DNA of 36,955 nucleotides from JAUIAI01 sp049680625 (GCA_049680625.1 JBAUID010000129.1:1-36955), one strand, 5' to 3'. Positions 8,275 to 16,335 are shown, counted from the first letter of the stretch. Notes: generated by a model not told the origin, from the letters alone. Translations and numbers: made by a program.

Positions 8275-9177
8275 CTACAACAGGGAAATCACGGCTTCTG
8301 TAAACTGCGCCGGGGCTTCCTGGGGCAGATTGTGGCCAATTCGTGGTAGCTTGCGCAGCTTCACCAGGTGGTCAAAGTGATTTTTGATGTGAGCATCTGG
8401 CTGAGGAGACACCACACCGTTGTTCTGGCCTATGAGAACAATGCTTGGAACAACGATCTTAGGTTGGAGGGCAAGGGCCGAATCAATATGTTGAAGCGTC
8501 GGGTCGCCGGCAACCAGTGCATAGCGGTGGCGGTAGGAATGAATGACAACGTCGACAAAGTCCGGATTATCGAATGACGGCGCCGTTTCATTAAACTCTT
8601 CATCGGAAAACCCCCAGAGCGGAGACCATAGCGACCAGAGAAGTTTGCATAGTTCTTTTCTGTTTTGGCTCAGCCCGGCACGGCCGCGTTCGGAATGAAA
8701 ATAATACTGATACCAATGCTGAAACTCCTGGCGCGGTGTGGCAGGGTTACCTGATGCGGCAATATTCTGGATGTTATAGCCGTCACCACTGACAAGACCA
8801 ATGGCTCGCTCCGGCCATAGTGCCGCGACGACGCAGGCGGCGCGTCCACCCCAGTCAAAACCTGCGAGTACTGCCTTTTTTGTATCGAATGCATCCATTA
8901 GTCCGAGTAAGTCATTACCAAGAGCTGACTGCTCTCCGGAGCGCATCTGTACCGGGTTGTTAAAGCGTGTTGTTCCAAATCCTCGCAGAAAAGGGACAAC
9001 AACAAAACAACCCTTGGCGGCAAGCGCGGGGGCAACATGTTGATAGCAGGCAATGTCGTAAGGGAATCCGTGCATCAAGTACACGTGAACACCGGATGGC
9101 TGTCCGTAACACAGACCAGATACAGTGAGAACGTCTGTTTTCTGCGTGAATGGAATCGGTGCTGAAGTTGTCGTCAC
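8275..9177 (-). CDS. alpha/beta hydrolase with Asp nucleophile (epoxide hydrolase / dehalogenase-like)
   Basis: This 300-residue alpha/beta hydrolase has the HGFP oxyanion motif (36-39), RGFG (65-68), the nucleophile elbow GFDWGG (106-111) with Asp108, and the catalytic histidine in RIGHNLPQE (His282). An Asp nucleophile followed by Trp is the pattern of epoxide hydrolases and haloalkane/haloacetate dehalogenases, not of esterases. Tyrosines in HWYQYYF (154-160) could be lid tyrosines. At the usual acid position the motif reads LIGQNNGVVS (248-257), so Asn replaces the expected Asp; another acid may serve. The start is GTG 9177, which overlaps the stop of the upstream isomerase gene as GTGA. 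The two enzymes are therefore probably made together and act on related substrates. The exact substrate cannot be told. Confidence 0.85.
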   Translation of the reverse strand: MTTTSAPIPFTQKTDVLTVSGLCYGQPSGVHVYLMHGFPYDIACYQHVAPALAAKGCFVVVPFLRGFGTTRFNNPVQMRSGEQSALGNDLLGLMDAFDTKKAVLAGFDWGGRAACVVAALWPERAIGLVSGDGYNIQNIAASGNPATPRQEFQHWYQYYFHSERGRAGLSQNRKELCKLLWSLWSPLWGFSDEEFNETAPSFDNPDFVDVVIHSYRHRYALVAGDPTLQHIDSALALQPKIVVPSIVLIGQNNGVVSPQPDAHIKNHFDHLVKLRKLPRIGHNLPQEAPAQFTEAVISLL

Positions 9178-10040
9178 GAGTTGGCCGCGTTCTTTCCGAT
9201 TGGACCATCAACGGCGGGCAGATCGACAAAATTGCCGACTCGCTTCTCTGCATTTGCCTGCATTGCCTCCATCATTTCTTCAGGCTGCAGAAAGCTGGCG
9301 TTCCAGATGCGAACGTAATCGAGGCTGTCAGCAGTATTATGGTCGCGGGCGTAGGTGATCATTCGCTTGCAACCGTAAACAGCTAATGGCGCTTTGCTCG
9401 CTATGTCGGCAGCAATTGTCATTACGGCGGCAATCATTTCCTGCGATGTTGTATAGACCTTGTTAACAAGACCCACCTGCACGGCTTCTTTTGCATCCAT
9501 GCGACGCCCCGTGTAAGCCAGCTCGCGCGCAATGCCTTCCGGTATGAGTTTTACAATTCGTGGAAATGTGCCGACATCTGCTGTCATGCCAATATTGGTT
9601 TCGAATATGGTGAAGAAAGTGTCGTCACAGGCGTAACGCATACAACACGCTGTTGCGAGGTCCACACCGCCACCAATACAGCCGCCCTGTATGGCGGCAA
9701 GAACGGGTAGTCGACAATTTTCAAGTGCGGAAAATGTATCCTGCATGCTGGCAACTTTTGCGTAGAAGTCAGCGCCACGGGAAATACGTTGCGCGCGTTC
9801 AGTCGCGGCGTCGGCAGGAACGTCTTGCTGAAACAGGTTCAGATCAATGCCGCTGGTGAAATGAGGGCCTTGTGAAGAAATGACGATGACCCGGGCACGC
9901 GAGTTGTTATCGATGTCCCGGACAATGGCTGGCAACTCTTCCCAGAACTCGCGAATCATTGAATTGCGTTTTTCCGGACGGCTCAGCTGGATATGGGCGA
10001 TTTGATTTTCAATAGTAAGGATAAAACACTGATATTTCAT
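9174..10040 (-). CDS. crotonase-family delta3,5-delta2,4-dienoyl-CoA isomerase-like protein
   Basis: This 288-residue crotonase-fold enzyme has three acidic residues at the spacing of eukaryotic dienoyl-CoA isomerase ECH1: Asp127 in GGGVDL, Glu147 in FETNIG and Asp155 in TADVGT (20 and 8 residues apart, as in the rat enzyme's 176/196/204). The oxyanion region is HFTSGIDL (60-67). This triad shifts double bonds in conjugated dienoyl-CoA intermediates during degradation of odd-position unsaturated chains. The start ATG 10040 follows a CATCCGGGTCTGAA leader without a clear Shine-Dalgarno site. The downstream hydrolase overlaps by 4 bases. Two tandem TAAATGRCACTT repeats lie in its promoter region. 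The activity call rests on residue spacing only. Confidence 0.85.
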   Translation of the reverse strand: MKYQCFILTIENQIAHIQLSRPEKRNSMIREFWEELPAIVRDIDNNSRARVIVISSQGPHFTSGIDLNLFQQDVPADAATERAQRISRGADFYAKVASMQDTFSALENCRLPVLAAIQGGCIGGGVDLATACCMRYACDDTFFTIFETNIGMTADVGTFPRIVKLIPEGIARELAYTGRRMDAKEAVQVGLVNKVYTTSQEMIAAVMTIAADIASKAPLAVYGCKRMITYARDHNTADSLDYVRIWNASFLQPEEMMEAMQANAEKRVGNFVDLPAVDGPIGKNAANS

Positions 10041-10058
10041 TTCAGACCCGGATGATTT

Positions 10059-10086
10059 TAAATGGCACTTAATCTAAATGACACTT
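10059..10086. repeat. tandem direct repeat upstream of isomerase/hydrolase operon
   Basis: TAAATGGCACTT (10059-10070) and TAAATGACACTT (10075-10086) differ at one base and are spaced 16 bases apart, about 1.5 helical turns. They sit 19-46 bases upstream of the isomerase start codon, where a repressor or activator would act. The regulator is unknown. Confidence 0.5.
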
Positions 10087-10115
10087 GATCGTTGAGCCGA
10101 TATTGTATCCCTGAC

Positions 10116-10152
10116 AAAAAAATGCCTGGTGATTCGCATCACCAGGCATTTT
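10116..10152 (-). terminator. rho-independent terminator of the DUF481 gene
   Basis: A perfect 15-bp stem (AAAATGCCTGGTGAT at 10119-10133 and its complement at 10138-10152) encloses a 4-base loop TCGC. On the minus strand it is followed by a run of seven T (10122-10116). It lies about 50 bases beyond the stop of the DUF481 gene and separates it from the isomerase operon promoter. Confidence 0.92.
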
Positions 10153-10198
10153 GTCTTTGTGCTCAGCAATCTGCTGGCTGCCGGACGGTTGGCTGCCC

Positions 10199-10909
10199 TC
10201 AGTTAAAACTATAAACAACATTCACGGTAGCCAGTGAATCATTTTTCTTGCCCCGGGCACCGACTATATCGCTGTTGCGACGCATGATATACGCCAGCGA
10301 CAACGACAAATTGGTTGACATCTTCACGTTCAACGCCGTGGTCGATGACAACAACGTGTTGTCTTTGCCGCCTTCGAGTCCGAGGCGTTGGCTAAGGGTT
10401 ACGGTATCGGTCAATTTGCCGACGTAGTTGGCGCCTAGAATGAAAACAGCTTCATTGGATTTTGGCAGGGCGCTGATAAAATTTGTTGTCCGGTAACCGA
10501 CACCGGCTTCGACATCAAGTGTGTGAACCGGCCCAAGCAATACTTTATAGCCGGCACCAACCGAGCCAACGAGGCGGCGATCAATGTCCGCAAAATCGTC
10601 GGTCTCCATGCGCAGCGCGCCCCATAAATAAGTTCTCTCATTAATGGCTCGGTCTGCTTTGTATCCGAGCATCAAGCGATTGGCGGAATCTACGCCGTCT
10701 GTTTGCGCCTTATGGATATCGGCAAAGACATTATGTTTCCATACCGGGCCTTGGTTACTAAGGGCAACCGTTCCGCTGATAGAGCTGTTGTCGGTATTGC
10801 CCGACGCTGAAACCAGGCCAACCCCGGCTTCGCCTTTCCATTGTGCAATTGCTGGCCCAGCGGTAAACAGCGCGGACGCGACGGCGGTGGCCAGTAGCGC
10901 TTTTCTCAT
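10199..10909 (-). CDS. DUF481 outer-membrane beta-barrel protein (YdiY-like)
   Basis: This 236-residue protein has a signal peptide (residues 1-22, cleavage after GPAIA). The mature part consists of alternating amphipathic strands starting WKGEAGVGLVSASGNTDNSS, the typical opening of the DUF481/YdiY family, and it ends in an aromatic-Ser-Phe-Asn strand. It is predicted to be an outer-membrane barrel; its physiological role is not established for the family. The start ATG 10909 has AGGAG 6 bases upstream. A perfect 10-bp inverted repeat lies 2 bases beyond that site on the 5' side, and a strong terminator follows the gene, so it is a single-gene unit with its own control. Confidence 0.88.
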   Translation of the reverse strand: MRKALLATAVASALFTAGPAIAQWKGEAGVGLVSASGNTDNSSISGTVALSNQGPVWKHNVFADIHKAQTDGVDSANRLMLGYKADRAINERTYLWGALRMETDDFADIDRRLVGSVGAGYKVLLGPVHTLDVEAGVGYRTTNFISALPKSNEAVFILGANYVGKLTDTVTLSQRLGLEGGKDNTLLSSTTALNVKMSTNLSLSLAYIMRRNSDIVGARGKKNDSLATVNVVYSFN

Positions 10910-10922
10910 TAGATACTCCTAC

Positions 10923-10953
10923 TTATCGCAGTTTAAGAATTGGACTGCGATAA
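10923..10953. promoter_or_regulatory. perfect inverted repeat next to the DUF481 ribosome-binding site
   Basis: TTATCGCAGT (10923-10932) and ACTGCGATAA (10944-10953) are exact complements separated by 11 bases. On the minus strand the repeat ends 2 bases before AGGAG of the DUF481 gene. It could be an operator for a dimeric regulator, or a leader hairpin affecting ribosome access or mRNA life. Confidence 0.55.
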
Positions 10954-11078
10954 TGAAGCAACCGGGCCGGAGCTGGCGTCAAATATTGTGAGATTCAGAC
11001 CCGGATGTAGCGTAAATGTATCAACGAAAATCTACCTTGCAATTGGTTTGTGAACCCGTTGTCGGGCATAACTTATTT

Positions 11079-11864
11079 TCACTTTTTCTTATCGTCGAAA
11101 AAGGCTTTAACCGACGCATGATGTTCATCGGTGTTGTGGGCCAGAGCCTGAAGGGCTGCTGACAATTGCAGTGTTTCGTCCAGGCGGGCGGTTTGGGCCT
11201 GGCGCATAAGCCGCTTGGCCATGCGCAGCGCCGGCCCGGAATTCACCGCAATTCGCCTGGCCAGGGCCATTGCTTCGTCGAGCAAAGTTTCCGGCGGAAC
11301 AACCCGGGTAACCAGGCCAATTTCGAGCGCCATCTGGGCGTCGATTAAGTCACCGGTGAAACTTAATTCTGCGGCGCGCTGATAACCAACCGTCCTTTGT
11401 AGTAACCAGGCGCCGCCATCTCCGGGGATAATGCCCAGCTTAACAAAGCTCTCTGCGAAGCGGGCTTTTTCGGATGCGATTCGGATATCGCACATACAGG
11501 CAAGGTCACATCCGGCCCCGATAGCTGCACCGTTTACGGCAGCTATTGTTGGTACTTCCAGGTTGTGTAAGGCTAGCGGAATACGTTGAATACCGCCAAG
11601 ATAACCCTGCGAAATTTCGTACGGTGTCCCACCCGCGATGCCTTTTCGGTCGCGCATATCTTTAACATTGCCACCGGCCGAAAATGCGGTGCCAGCACCA
11701 GTGAGAATTACCGCGCGAATACCTGGGTCGGCCGAAATTTCGGCACACTTATCAACAATTTCATCCCATTGGGCTTGGGTGGACAAAGCATTGCGCTCAT
11801 CGGGACGGTTGAGAGTGAGGGTAACAACGGCACCGTCACGTTCGGTCAGGACAAAATTGTTCAT
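11079..11864 (-). CDS. enoyl-CoA hydratase/isomerase family protein (crotonase fold)
   Basis: This 261-residue protein has the crotonase landmarks: oxyanion segment AFSAGGNVKDM (60-70), NGAAIGAGCDLACMCDIRIA (111-130) and GIIPGDGGAWLLQR (144-157). Aligned by eye to mammalian crotonase, Glu144 becomes Asp120 and Glu164 becomes Phe140, so it is unlikely to be a standard 2-enoyl-CoA hydratase. Asp149 of PGDGG is a candidate acid. Isomerase, hydrolase or lyase chemistry is possible. It is the last gene of an operon with two acyl-CoA dehydrogenase subunits: ATG 11864 lies 3 bases after the small-subunit stop, and GGAG inside the end of that gene serves as ribosome site. It likely acts on the product of that dehydrogenase. 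Confidence 0.88.
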   Translation of the reverse strand: MNNFVLTERDGAVVTLTLNRPDERNALSTQAQWDEIVDKCAEISADPGIRAVILTGAGTAFSAGGNVKDMRDRKGIAGGTPYEISQGYLGGIQRIPLALHNLEVPTIAAVNGAAIGAGCDLACMCDIRIASEKARFAESFVKLGIIPGDGGAWLLQRTVGYQRAAELSFTGDLIDAQMALEIGLVTRVVPPETLLDEAMALARRIAVNSGPALRMAKRLMRQAQTARLDETLQLSAALQALAHNTDEHHASVKAFFDDKKK

Positions 11865-11867
11865 TAC

Positions 11868-12737
11868 CTACTCCGTTGAGCCCATTAACCTGGTCACAGT
11901 AGTCCAGACACCACCTGGCTGTAATGCTTGCTTGCCAAGAGATTCGGCCATCTTGATTTCGCTGCCCAAAATTGTTAGTAGGTCGTTACGCCAGGCAAGC
12001 AGATTCAGCGTGTGTCGATGCAACGAATATTCGCGCGTAAAACCAATGGCGCCGTGTACCTGATGGCTGATTTGGAAAACGACGGTCACGGCTGAGCAAT
12101 TGACAAGGGCCGCAGCCTGGAGCAAGGAGTTCAATCGCTTACCAGCACCGGAGGTTACCAGGCATCCAAGCGCTAAATCGGTGGCCGCAGTGGCTGCTGC
12201 AACTTCTTCAGCTGCAGTGGCAAGACTATGCTGGATTGCCTGAAATGCCGAAAGGGGTCTGCCAAATTGTTTTCGATCCTGAACATATTGCAACGATGTG
12301 TCAATTGCCGCTTCCATTGCCGCATTGATCTGGAGGCAGCGTGACAGTGCAGTGAGCACTTGTGCATCGTCAGGGTTGTCAGTGGACTTGCCGATCGGCC
12401 TGGCGAGGTAAGAGCCGGCTTCGTGGGCGATTGCTGCTACGTGGTCTTTTCGAATCAGCACTTCGACCATATCCAGAGGAGCACCGGAATATGCCTGGGC
12501 GCGAATGATCGCAGCCGCGTCGGGCCATGCGTCAGGGTTTTTAATTTCTTCCAGGGCATCGCAGAAACCGAGGTCGTTAATGTCGCGAAATAATTGCTCG
12601 CGCAACGACAGATTTTCCGCCAGGTCATCGCCGGCTTTTTCGAAATACCGGGCAGCGTGGTCATTAAACGCTCGTCGGACCGCATCTTCAATAAGTGGAT
12701 CAGCCTTAATGACTGGGTATAAAGTCTTTTCACCCAT
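11868..12737 (-). CDS. acyl-CoA dehydrogenase-like small subunit lacking the beta domain
   Basis: At 289 residues this is about 100 shorter than a normal acyl-CoA dehydrogenase. An N-terminal helical part (about 1-130) passes directly into the C-terminal helical domain, recognised by YVQDRKQFGRPLSAFQAIQ and HQVHGAIGFTREYSLHR. The middle beta domain is missing. The position of the classical catalytic glutamate near the end is leucine by eye. This is the pattern of the non-catalytic or FAD-sharing partner in heteromeric ACADs (known for ChsE/FadE pairs in steroid side-chain degradation). Its ATG directly abuts the TAA of the large-subunit gene (TAAATG), which fits equimolar synthesis. The pairing is inference. 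Confidence 0.84.
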   Translation of the reverse strand: MGEKTLYPVIKADPLIEDAVRRAFNDHAARYFEKAGDDLAENLSLREQLFRDINDLGFCDALEEIKNPDAWPDAAAIIRAQAYSGAPLDMVEVLIRKDHVAAIAHEAGSYLARPIGKSTDNPDDAQVLTALSRCLQINAAMEAAIDTSLQYVQDRKQFGRPLSAFQAIQHSLATAAEEVAAATAATDLALGCLVTSGAGKRLNSLLQAAALVNCSAVTVVFQISHQVHGAIGFTREYSLHRHTLNLLAWRNDLLTILGSEIKMAESLGKQALQPGGVWTTVTRLMGSTE

Positions 12738-13877
12738 TTATCGAATCCCCAGGCCGCGGGCAACAATGCCGCGGAGAATTTCACGGGTTCCGCCACGCAG
12801 TGCCCATGATGGTGAATAAACACTGGCTTCAGTCAGCGCGGCAAGAAACTCATCCGTTACCTCGTGCAACTCACTTTGCAATACCTGGAAAACATGGACT
12901 TGTTCACGTTCGAATGCATTGCCGAGATCTTTAATTAGCGCCGCCTCAAGATTGGGCATGTCTCCGTTGTGTAATTTTGCTGCCACGGCAATTGACATGG
13001 TCCGCAGCGCGATCAGCTTGGCCATCATTCGCCCCAGCGCTTCGCAAATCCGCGGCGAAGCTGACGGACCGGCGCAACTGGCGGCGGCTTCCACTAAGCG
13101 AATGCAACTCAGGTAGCGTTCTGGTCCGCTGCGCTCGTAGGCGAGCTCGCTGGTCACTTGCCCCCAACCATTGCCGGGGCTGCCGACGATTAAATCGGAC
13201 GGCACAAAAGTGTCTTCAAAGACAACTTCGTTAAATTCGTGGGCGCCAGCCATATTGATGATTGGTTGAACTGCCAAGTCTTTGGCTTTCAGGTTGACGA
13301 TGAATTGCGACAGGCCTTCATGACGTGAGTCGCCGGCATCACCGGTTCTGGCGAGCACAATTGCGTAGTGATTCACATGGGCAAAAGATGTCCATACTTT
13401 GCGTCCGTTCAGCAACCATCCGCCGTCTGTTCGGGTTGCCTTTGTACGAACCGATGCCAGGTCGGACCCCGAGTCTGGTTCGCTCATGCCGATACTGAAA
13501 AAGCATTTGCCTGCGGCAATGTCAGGGAGAAATCGTTCGCGTTGTGCTTCGGTTCCGTAGCGCAGTAACAGCGGTCCGCTTTGCCGATCGGCAATCCAGT
13601 GTGCAGCTATTGGTGCATTGGCGGCGATAAGCTCCTCGGTGACCACAAGCCGCTCGAGCATTGAACGTTCATGGCCGCCGTATTGTTTCGGCCAGGTCAT
13701 ACCGAGCCAGCCACGGCTACCTATTCGCTCTGAAAAATCAGCGTCAAAAAAAGTGGCGAAGTCACCCATTCGCTGCCAACGGCCAGCACCAGTTTCTTCA
13801 GTGACAAAGTCTCGAACCTGCTGACGTAGTGCTTGCGCCTCGGCAGGGAGCTCAAATATTGGGAATCCAAAGTTCAT
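12738..13877 (-). CDS. acyl-CoA dehydrogenase, large subunit
   Basis: This 379-residue protein has the full ACAD layout: an N-terminal helical domain with WPKQYGG, a beta domain with IGMSEPDSGSDLASVRT and GRKVWTSFAH, and a C-terminal domain ending LRGGTREILRGIVARGLGIR. The MCAD-type catalytic Glu of the terminal motif is replaced by Gly. Glu in LAYERSGPERY (about residue 248) aligns by eye with the isovaleryl-CoA dehydrogenase-type base on helix G. It introduces an alpha,beta double bond into an acyl-CoA, using FAD. It is first in the operon with the small ACAD and a crotonase. Start ATG 13877 has no clear Shine-Dalgarno site. The substrate could be a bulky or branched acyl-CoA. Confidence 0.9.
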   Translation of the reverse strand: MNFGFPIFELPAEAQALRQQVRDFVTEETGAGRWQRMGDFATFFDADFSERIGSRGWLGMTWPKQYGGHERSMLERLVVTEELIAANAPIAAHWIADRQSGPLLLRYGTEAQRERFLPDIAAGKCFFSIGMSEPDSGSDLASVRTKATRTDGGWLLNGRKVWTSFAHVNHYAIVLARTGDAGDSRHEGLSQFIVNLKAKDLAVQPIINMAGAHEFNEVVFEDTFVPSDLIVGSPGNGWGQVTSELAYERSGPERYLSCIRLVEAAASCAGPSASPRICEALGRMMAKLIALRTMSIAVAAKLHNGDMPNLEAALIKDLGNAFEREQVHVFQVLQSELHEVTDEFLAALTEASVYSPSWALRGGTREILRGIVARGLGIR

Positions 13878-14050
13878 AACCGTGGAGTTTGCCAGATTTG
13901 TTTGTTATTCGTGCCAAAGTCTGAGGCCTTAGTCAGGATGGTATGCGGTTGGCATGTTGGCGCTGTGTTGGAGCCGTGTTGAAGTCGGCTGCGCCAATCG
14001 TTGCGCAACCCCATAAAAGAAGAAGATTCCATTTTTACAACTGGCGTAGC

Positions 14051-15529
14051 TTAGGCCAGGTTCGCGTTCTTGCCCTTGGCTGTTGATGCCGCTCGTGGGA
14101 CTGTCAGGCGGGCCAGCAGGCCGGATTGTCCACTTGCCGGTAATAGATCGATACGGCCGCCAAGCCTTTCAGTTGCGCGTGCCACAATTGACAACCCGAG
14201 CCCTGCGCTCGCCTCGTTGAGTGTGGCCTGATTATGATTTGCGAGGCGGCGAAAGCGATCGAATGCAGCATTCTGATCTGATTCGGGAATTCCCGGGCCT
14301 TGATCTTCAACACTTACTGCCAATTCGTCTGGTTCCCCGGTCTGTATCAGACGCACAAATACGCGGCCACCGGGCGGGGAATATTTAATCGCGTTGTCGA
14401 TAAGGTTATCGACAACTGCGGCAATTGCATCGACATCAATGGTGGCCGGACAGGTTTCGGGCGCGTCAAGTTCGATTTGTAACCGATGCTCGTGGGCCAG
14501 CACCGCTGCCTGAGCAACCCGCTCGCGAATAAATTCAGCCAAATCGATGAGACGCTTTTGGGCGACAAAGTCCAGCTCTTGTTCAAGCCGGGCCATTCTA
14601 AGTAATTGCTGAATCAGTCGATTGCTCCGATTGATTCCTGCTTTTAGATCGGACGTTGCGTCGCGCCGCCGCTCGGGACTCTGGCTCGTTTGGAGAATGC
14701 CGAGATTTGTCTGAGCGATTGCCAGCGGGGTTTTCATTTCGTGTGCAACATCAGCCACCAACTCCCGTTCACGTCGCAGTTGCGAACTGAGTCGTTCCAT
14801 TAGTCGATTTGTTGCCTGAACGACCGGGTCCAGTTCCCGGTAGTTGGTCAGTGGCAGGGCAGTGAGATCGCCGCTACTCACCCGATCGCTAATCTGATCC
14901 GCAGTTTTTCCCAGCGGCGTCAGGCCAAACCGGGTCATAAACCATGCCGGAATCAGAAGCAATGGCAGGCTGACGATCAGGGGTAAGAATAAGGTAATCG
15001 CATCGGGCCACAAGATGGCAGCGACACCGCCAGCGCTGACCGACAGGCGTATCGCCACCCCGCTTGGTGGATCCATTTGCACATATGACCACCAATACTC
15101 CTTGCCAACTTTTTTTTCATGAAACCCCGGTGTATCGGGTCGGGATTTGGTCAGCGGGGCTTCGCTATAAATTAATTTTTCGTGTAACCAGGCTTCTATG
15201 AAAAAAGGATCTGCTTTTTCGCCCGGGCCATCAGGCTCTTGTTCGATTGATTCGACCGCCGCCATTCCCTTGGCCAGGTTGGCAGGGTTACTTGCCAGAA
15301 ATTTTGCGACAGACAGCACTTGTCGGGAATAAGTTTCAAGATCTCGCGAAGTTTGTTCTTTTCCCGTTGCGAGAGCTGACACCACCGCCCAAGTGACCAG
15401 GGCGACCCACAAAAGCGCAACACAACTTGCCAGTCCGATCATCATCCGGCCCGCGAGTGAGTGTCTGCCCAATGCGCTTAGTCTCGACTTAATTCGAGGC
15501 AAAAGCCCTTGCCTATTCAACTGGTGCAT
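14051..15529 (-). CDS. sensor histidine kinase, QseC/PmrB-like
   Basis: From ATG 15529 the protein has 492 residues. It has TM1 at about 26-52, a periplasmic sensor of about 120 residues, TM2 at about 174-197, HAMP to about 250, and HisKA with VAHEMKTPLA (phospho-acceptor His263). The ATPase domain has the N box NLIDNAIKYSP (375-385), G1 DQGPGIP (409-415) and G2 GLGLS (443-447). This start was chosen because it overlaps the response-regulator stop by 17 bases and begins just before TM1; the frame is open 50 codons further, but that part overlaps the regulator and looks non-native. It senses an unknown envelope signal and phosphorylates the adjacent regulator. Confidence 0.92.
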   Translation of the reverse strand: MHQLNRQGLLPRIKSRLSALGRHSLAGRMMIGLASCVALLWVALVTWAVVSALATGKEQTSRDLETYSRQVLSVAKFLASNPANLAKGMAAVESIEQEPDGPGEKADPFFIEAWLHEKLIYSEAPLTKSRPDTPGFHEKKVGKEYWWSYVQMDPPSGVAIRLSVSAGGVAAILWPDAITLFLPLIVSLPLLLIPAWFMTRFGLTPLGKTADQISDRVSSGDLTALPLTNYRELDPVVQATNRLMERLSSQLRRERELVADVAHEMKTPLAIAQTNLGILQTSQSPERRRDATSDLKAGINRSNRLIQQLLRMARLEQELDFVAQKRLIDLAEFIRERVAQAAVLAHEHRLQIELDAPETCPATIDVDAIAAVVDNLIDNAIKYSPPGGRVFVRLIQTGEPDELAVSVEDQGPGIPESDQNAAFDRFRRLANHNQATLNEASAGLGLSIVARATERLGGRIDLLPASGQSGLLARLTVPRAASTAKGKNANLA

Positions 15530-16193
15530 GGTCGCCGTCAATAACGTAACCCACCCCACGGACGGTCCGGATAATGTGGTTGCCGACCTTGCGGCGCAGG
15601 TTGGAAATATGGACATCCAGTGATTGCCCTTCACTACCTGGCATCGCCTGCGCTTCGAGCTGACGGCGCGTTCTGACACGGTTTTTAAAGCGAAGTAATT
15701 CCCTGAACAAGGCGAATTCGGTTGGAGACAACGCCAATGGTTTCCCCGCCAGGGTCACCAGCACTTTTTTCTCATCCAGGATCAGCTCACCCACAGTCAG
15801 GGTTTGATCCTGGCTTTCGAGGTGGTTTCCTCTGCGCATAACGGCACGCAGGCGGGCAAGCAGCTCGGCGTTGTCAAAGGGTTTAACCAGGTAGTCGTCG
15901 GCGCCGGCGTCCAGTCCATCCAGGCGTTCATCCAGTGTGTCACGCGCGGTGATGATCAGAGTTGGCAGCGATGTCCCACGTTGGCGCAGTGCCTTGAGCA
16001 AGGTCAATCCGTCTCCGTCTGGCAAACCCAGGTCAAGGATTACAGCATGGAAGTCCTCTTCCGGATTGGTCAGCCATGCTTGCGCGTCACTGACCATCCT
16101 TAGCCAGAGAACCGAATGACCGGCATCTTCCAGGGAGGATTTAAGTCCGCGTCCAAGCAGTAAGTCGTCTTCAATCAGGCAAAGATTCATCAT
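15513..16193 (-). CDS. OmpR/PhoB-family response regulator, QseB/PmrA-like
   Basis: This 226-residue regulator has a receiver domain with the acidic pair Asp9/Asp10, phospho-acceptor Asp54 (VILDLGLPDGDG), Thr82 and Lys104, followed by a winged-helix DNA-binding domain ending DVHISNLRRKVGNHIIRTVR, GVGYVI. The gene starts MM; either ATG (16193 or 16190) may be used, and no strong Shine-Dalgarno site is visible. It is cotranscribed with the kinase downstream and divergent from an outer-membrane barrel gene. TTAA repeats in the shared intergenic region are candidates for its own binding site, suggesting autoregulation and control of the barrel gene. Confidence 0.93.
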   Translation of the reverse strand: MMNLCLIEDDLLLGRGLKSSLEDAGHSVLWLRMVSDAQAWLTNPEEDFHAVILDLGLPDGDGLTLLKALRQRGTSLPTLIITARDTLDERLDGLDAGADDYLVKPFDNAELLARLRAVMRRGNHLESQDQTLTVGELILDEKKVLVTLAGKPLALSPTEFALFRELLRFKNRVRTRRQLEAQAMPGSEGQSLDVHISNLRRKVGNHIIRTVRGVGYVIDGDHAPVE

Positions 16194-16228
16194 GTTGATG
16201 ATGATGCCAAAACAACCTCAAGACTACA

Positions 16229-16256
16229 TTAAGGCGGCCTTTAAGGCGTCTTAATG
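16229..16256. promoter_or_regulatory. TTAA repeat array, candidate response-regulator site
   Basis: TTAAGGCG occurs at 16229-16236 and again at 16241-16248, followed by TTAATG at 16251. The TTAA half-sites are 12 and 10 bases apart, close to one helical turn, as expected for OmpR-family dimers. PmrA/QseB-type regulators are known to bind TTAA-containing direct repeats. The array lies in the divergent promoter region between the regulator and the barrel gene. Confidence 0.5.
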
Positions 16257-16335
16257 TTGCATTGAGATGATCTTTAGGTTCGGCTGACACGATTGTGCTT
16301 TTACCACCAGTCGAAAGACGAATCAGGAGTCAGGA

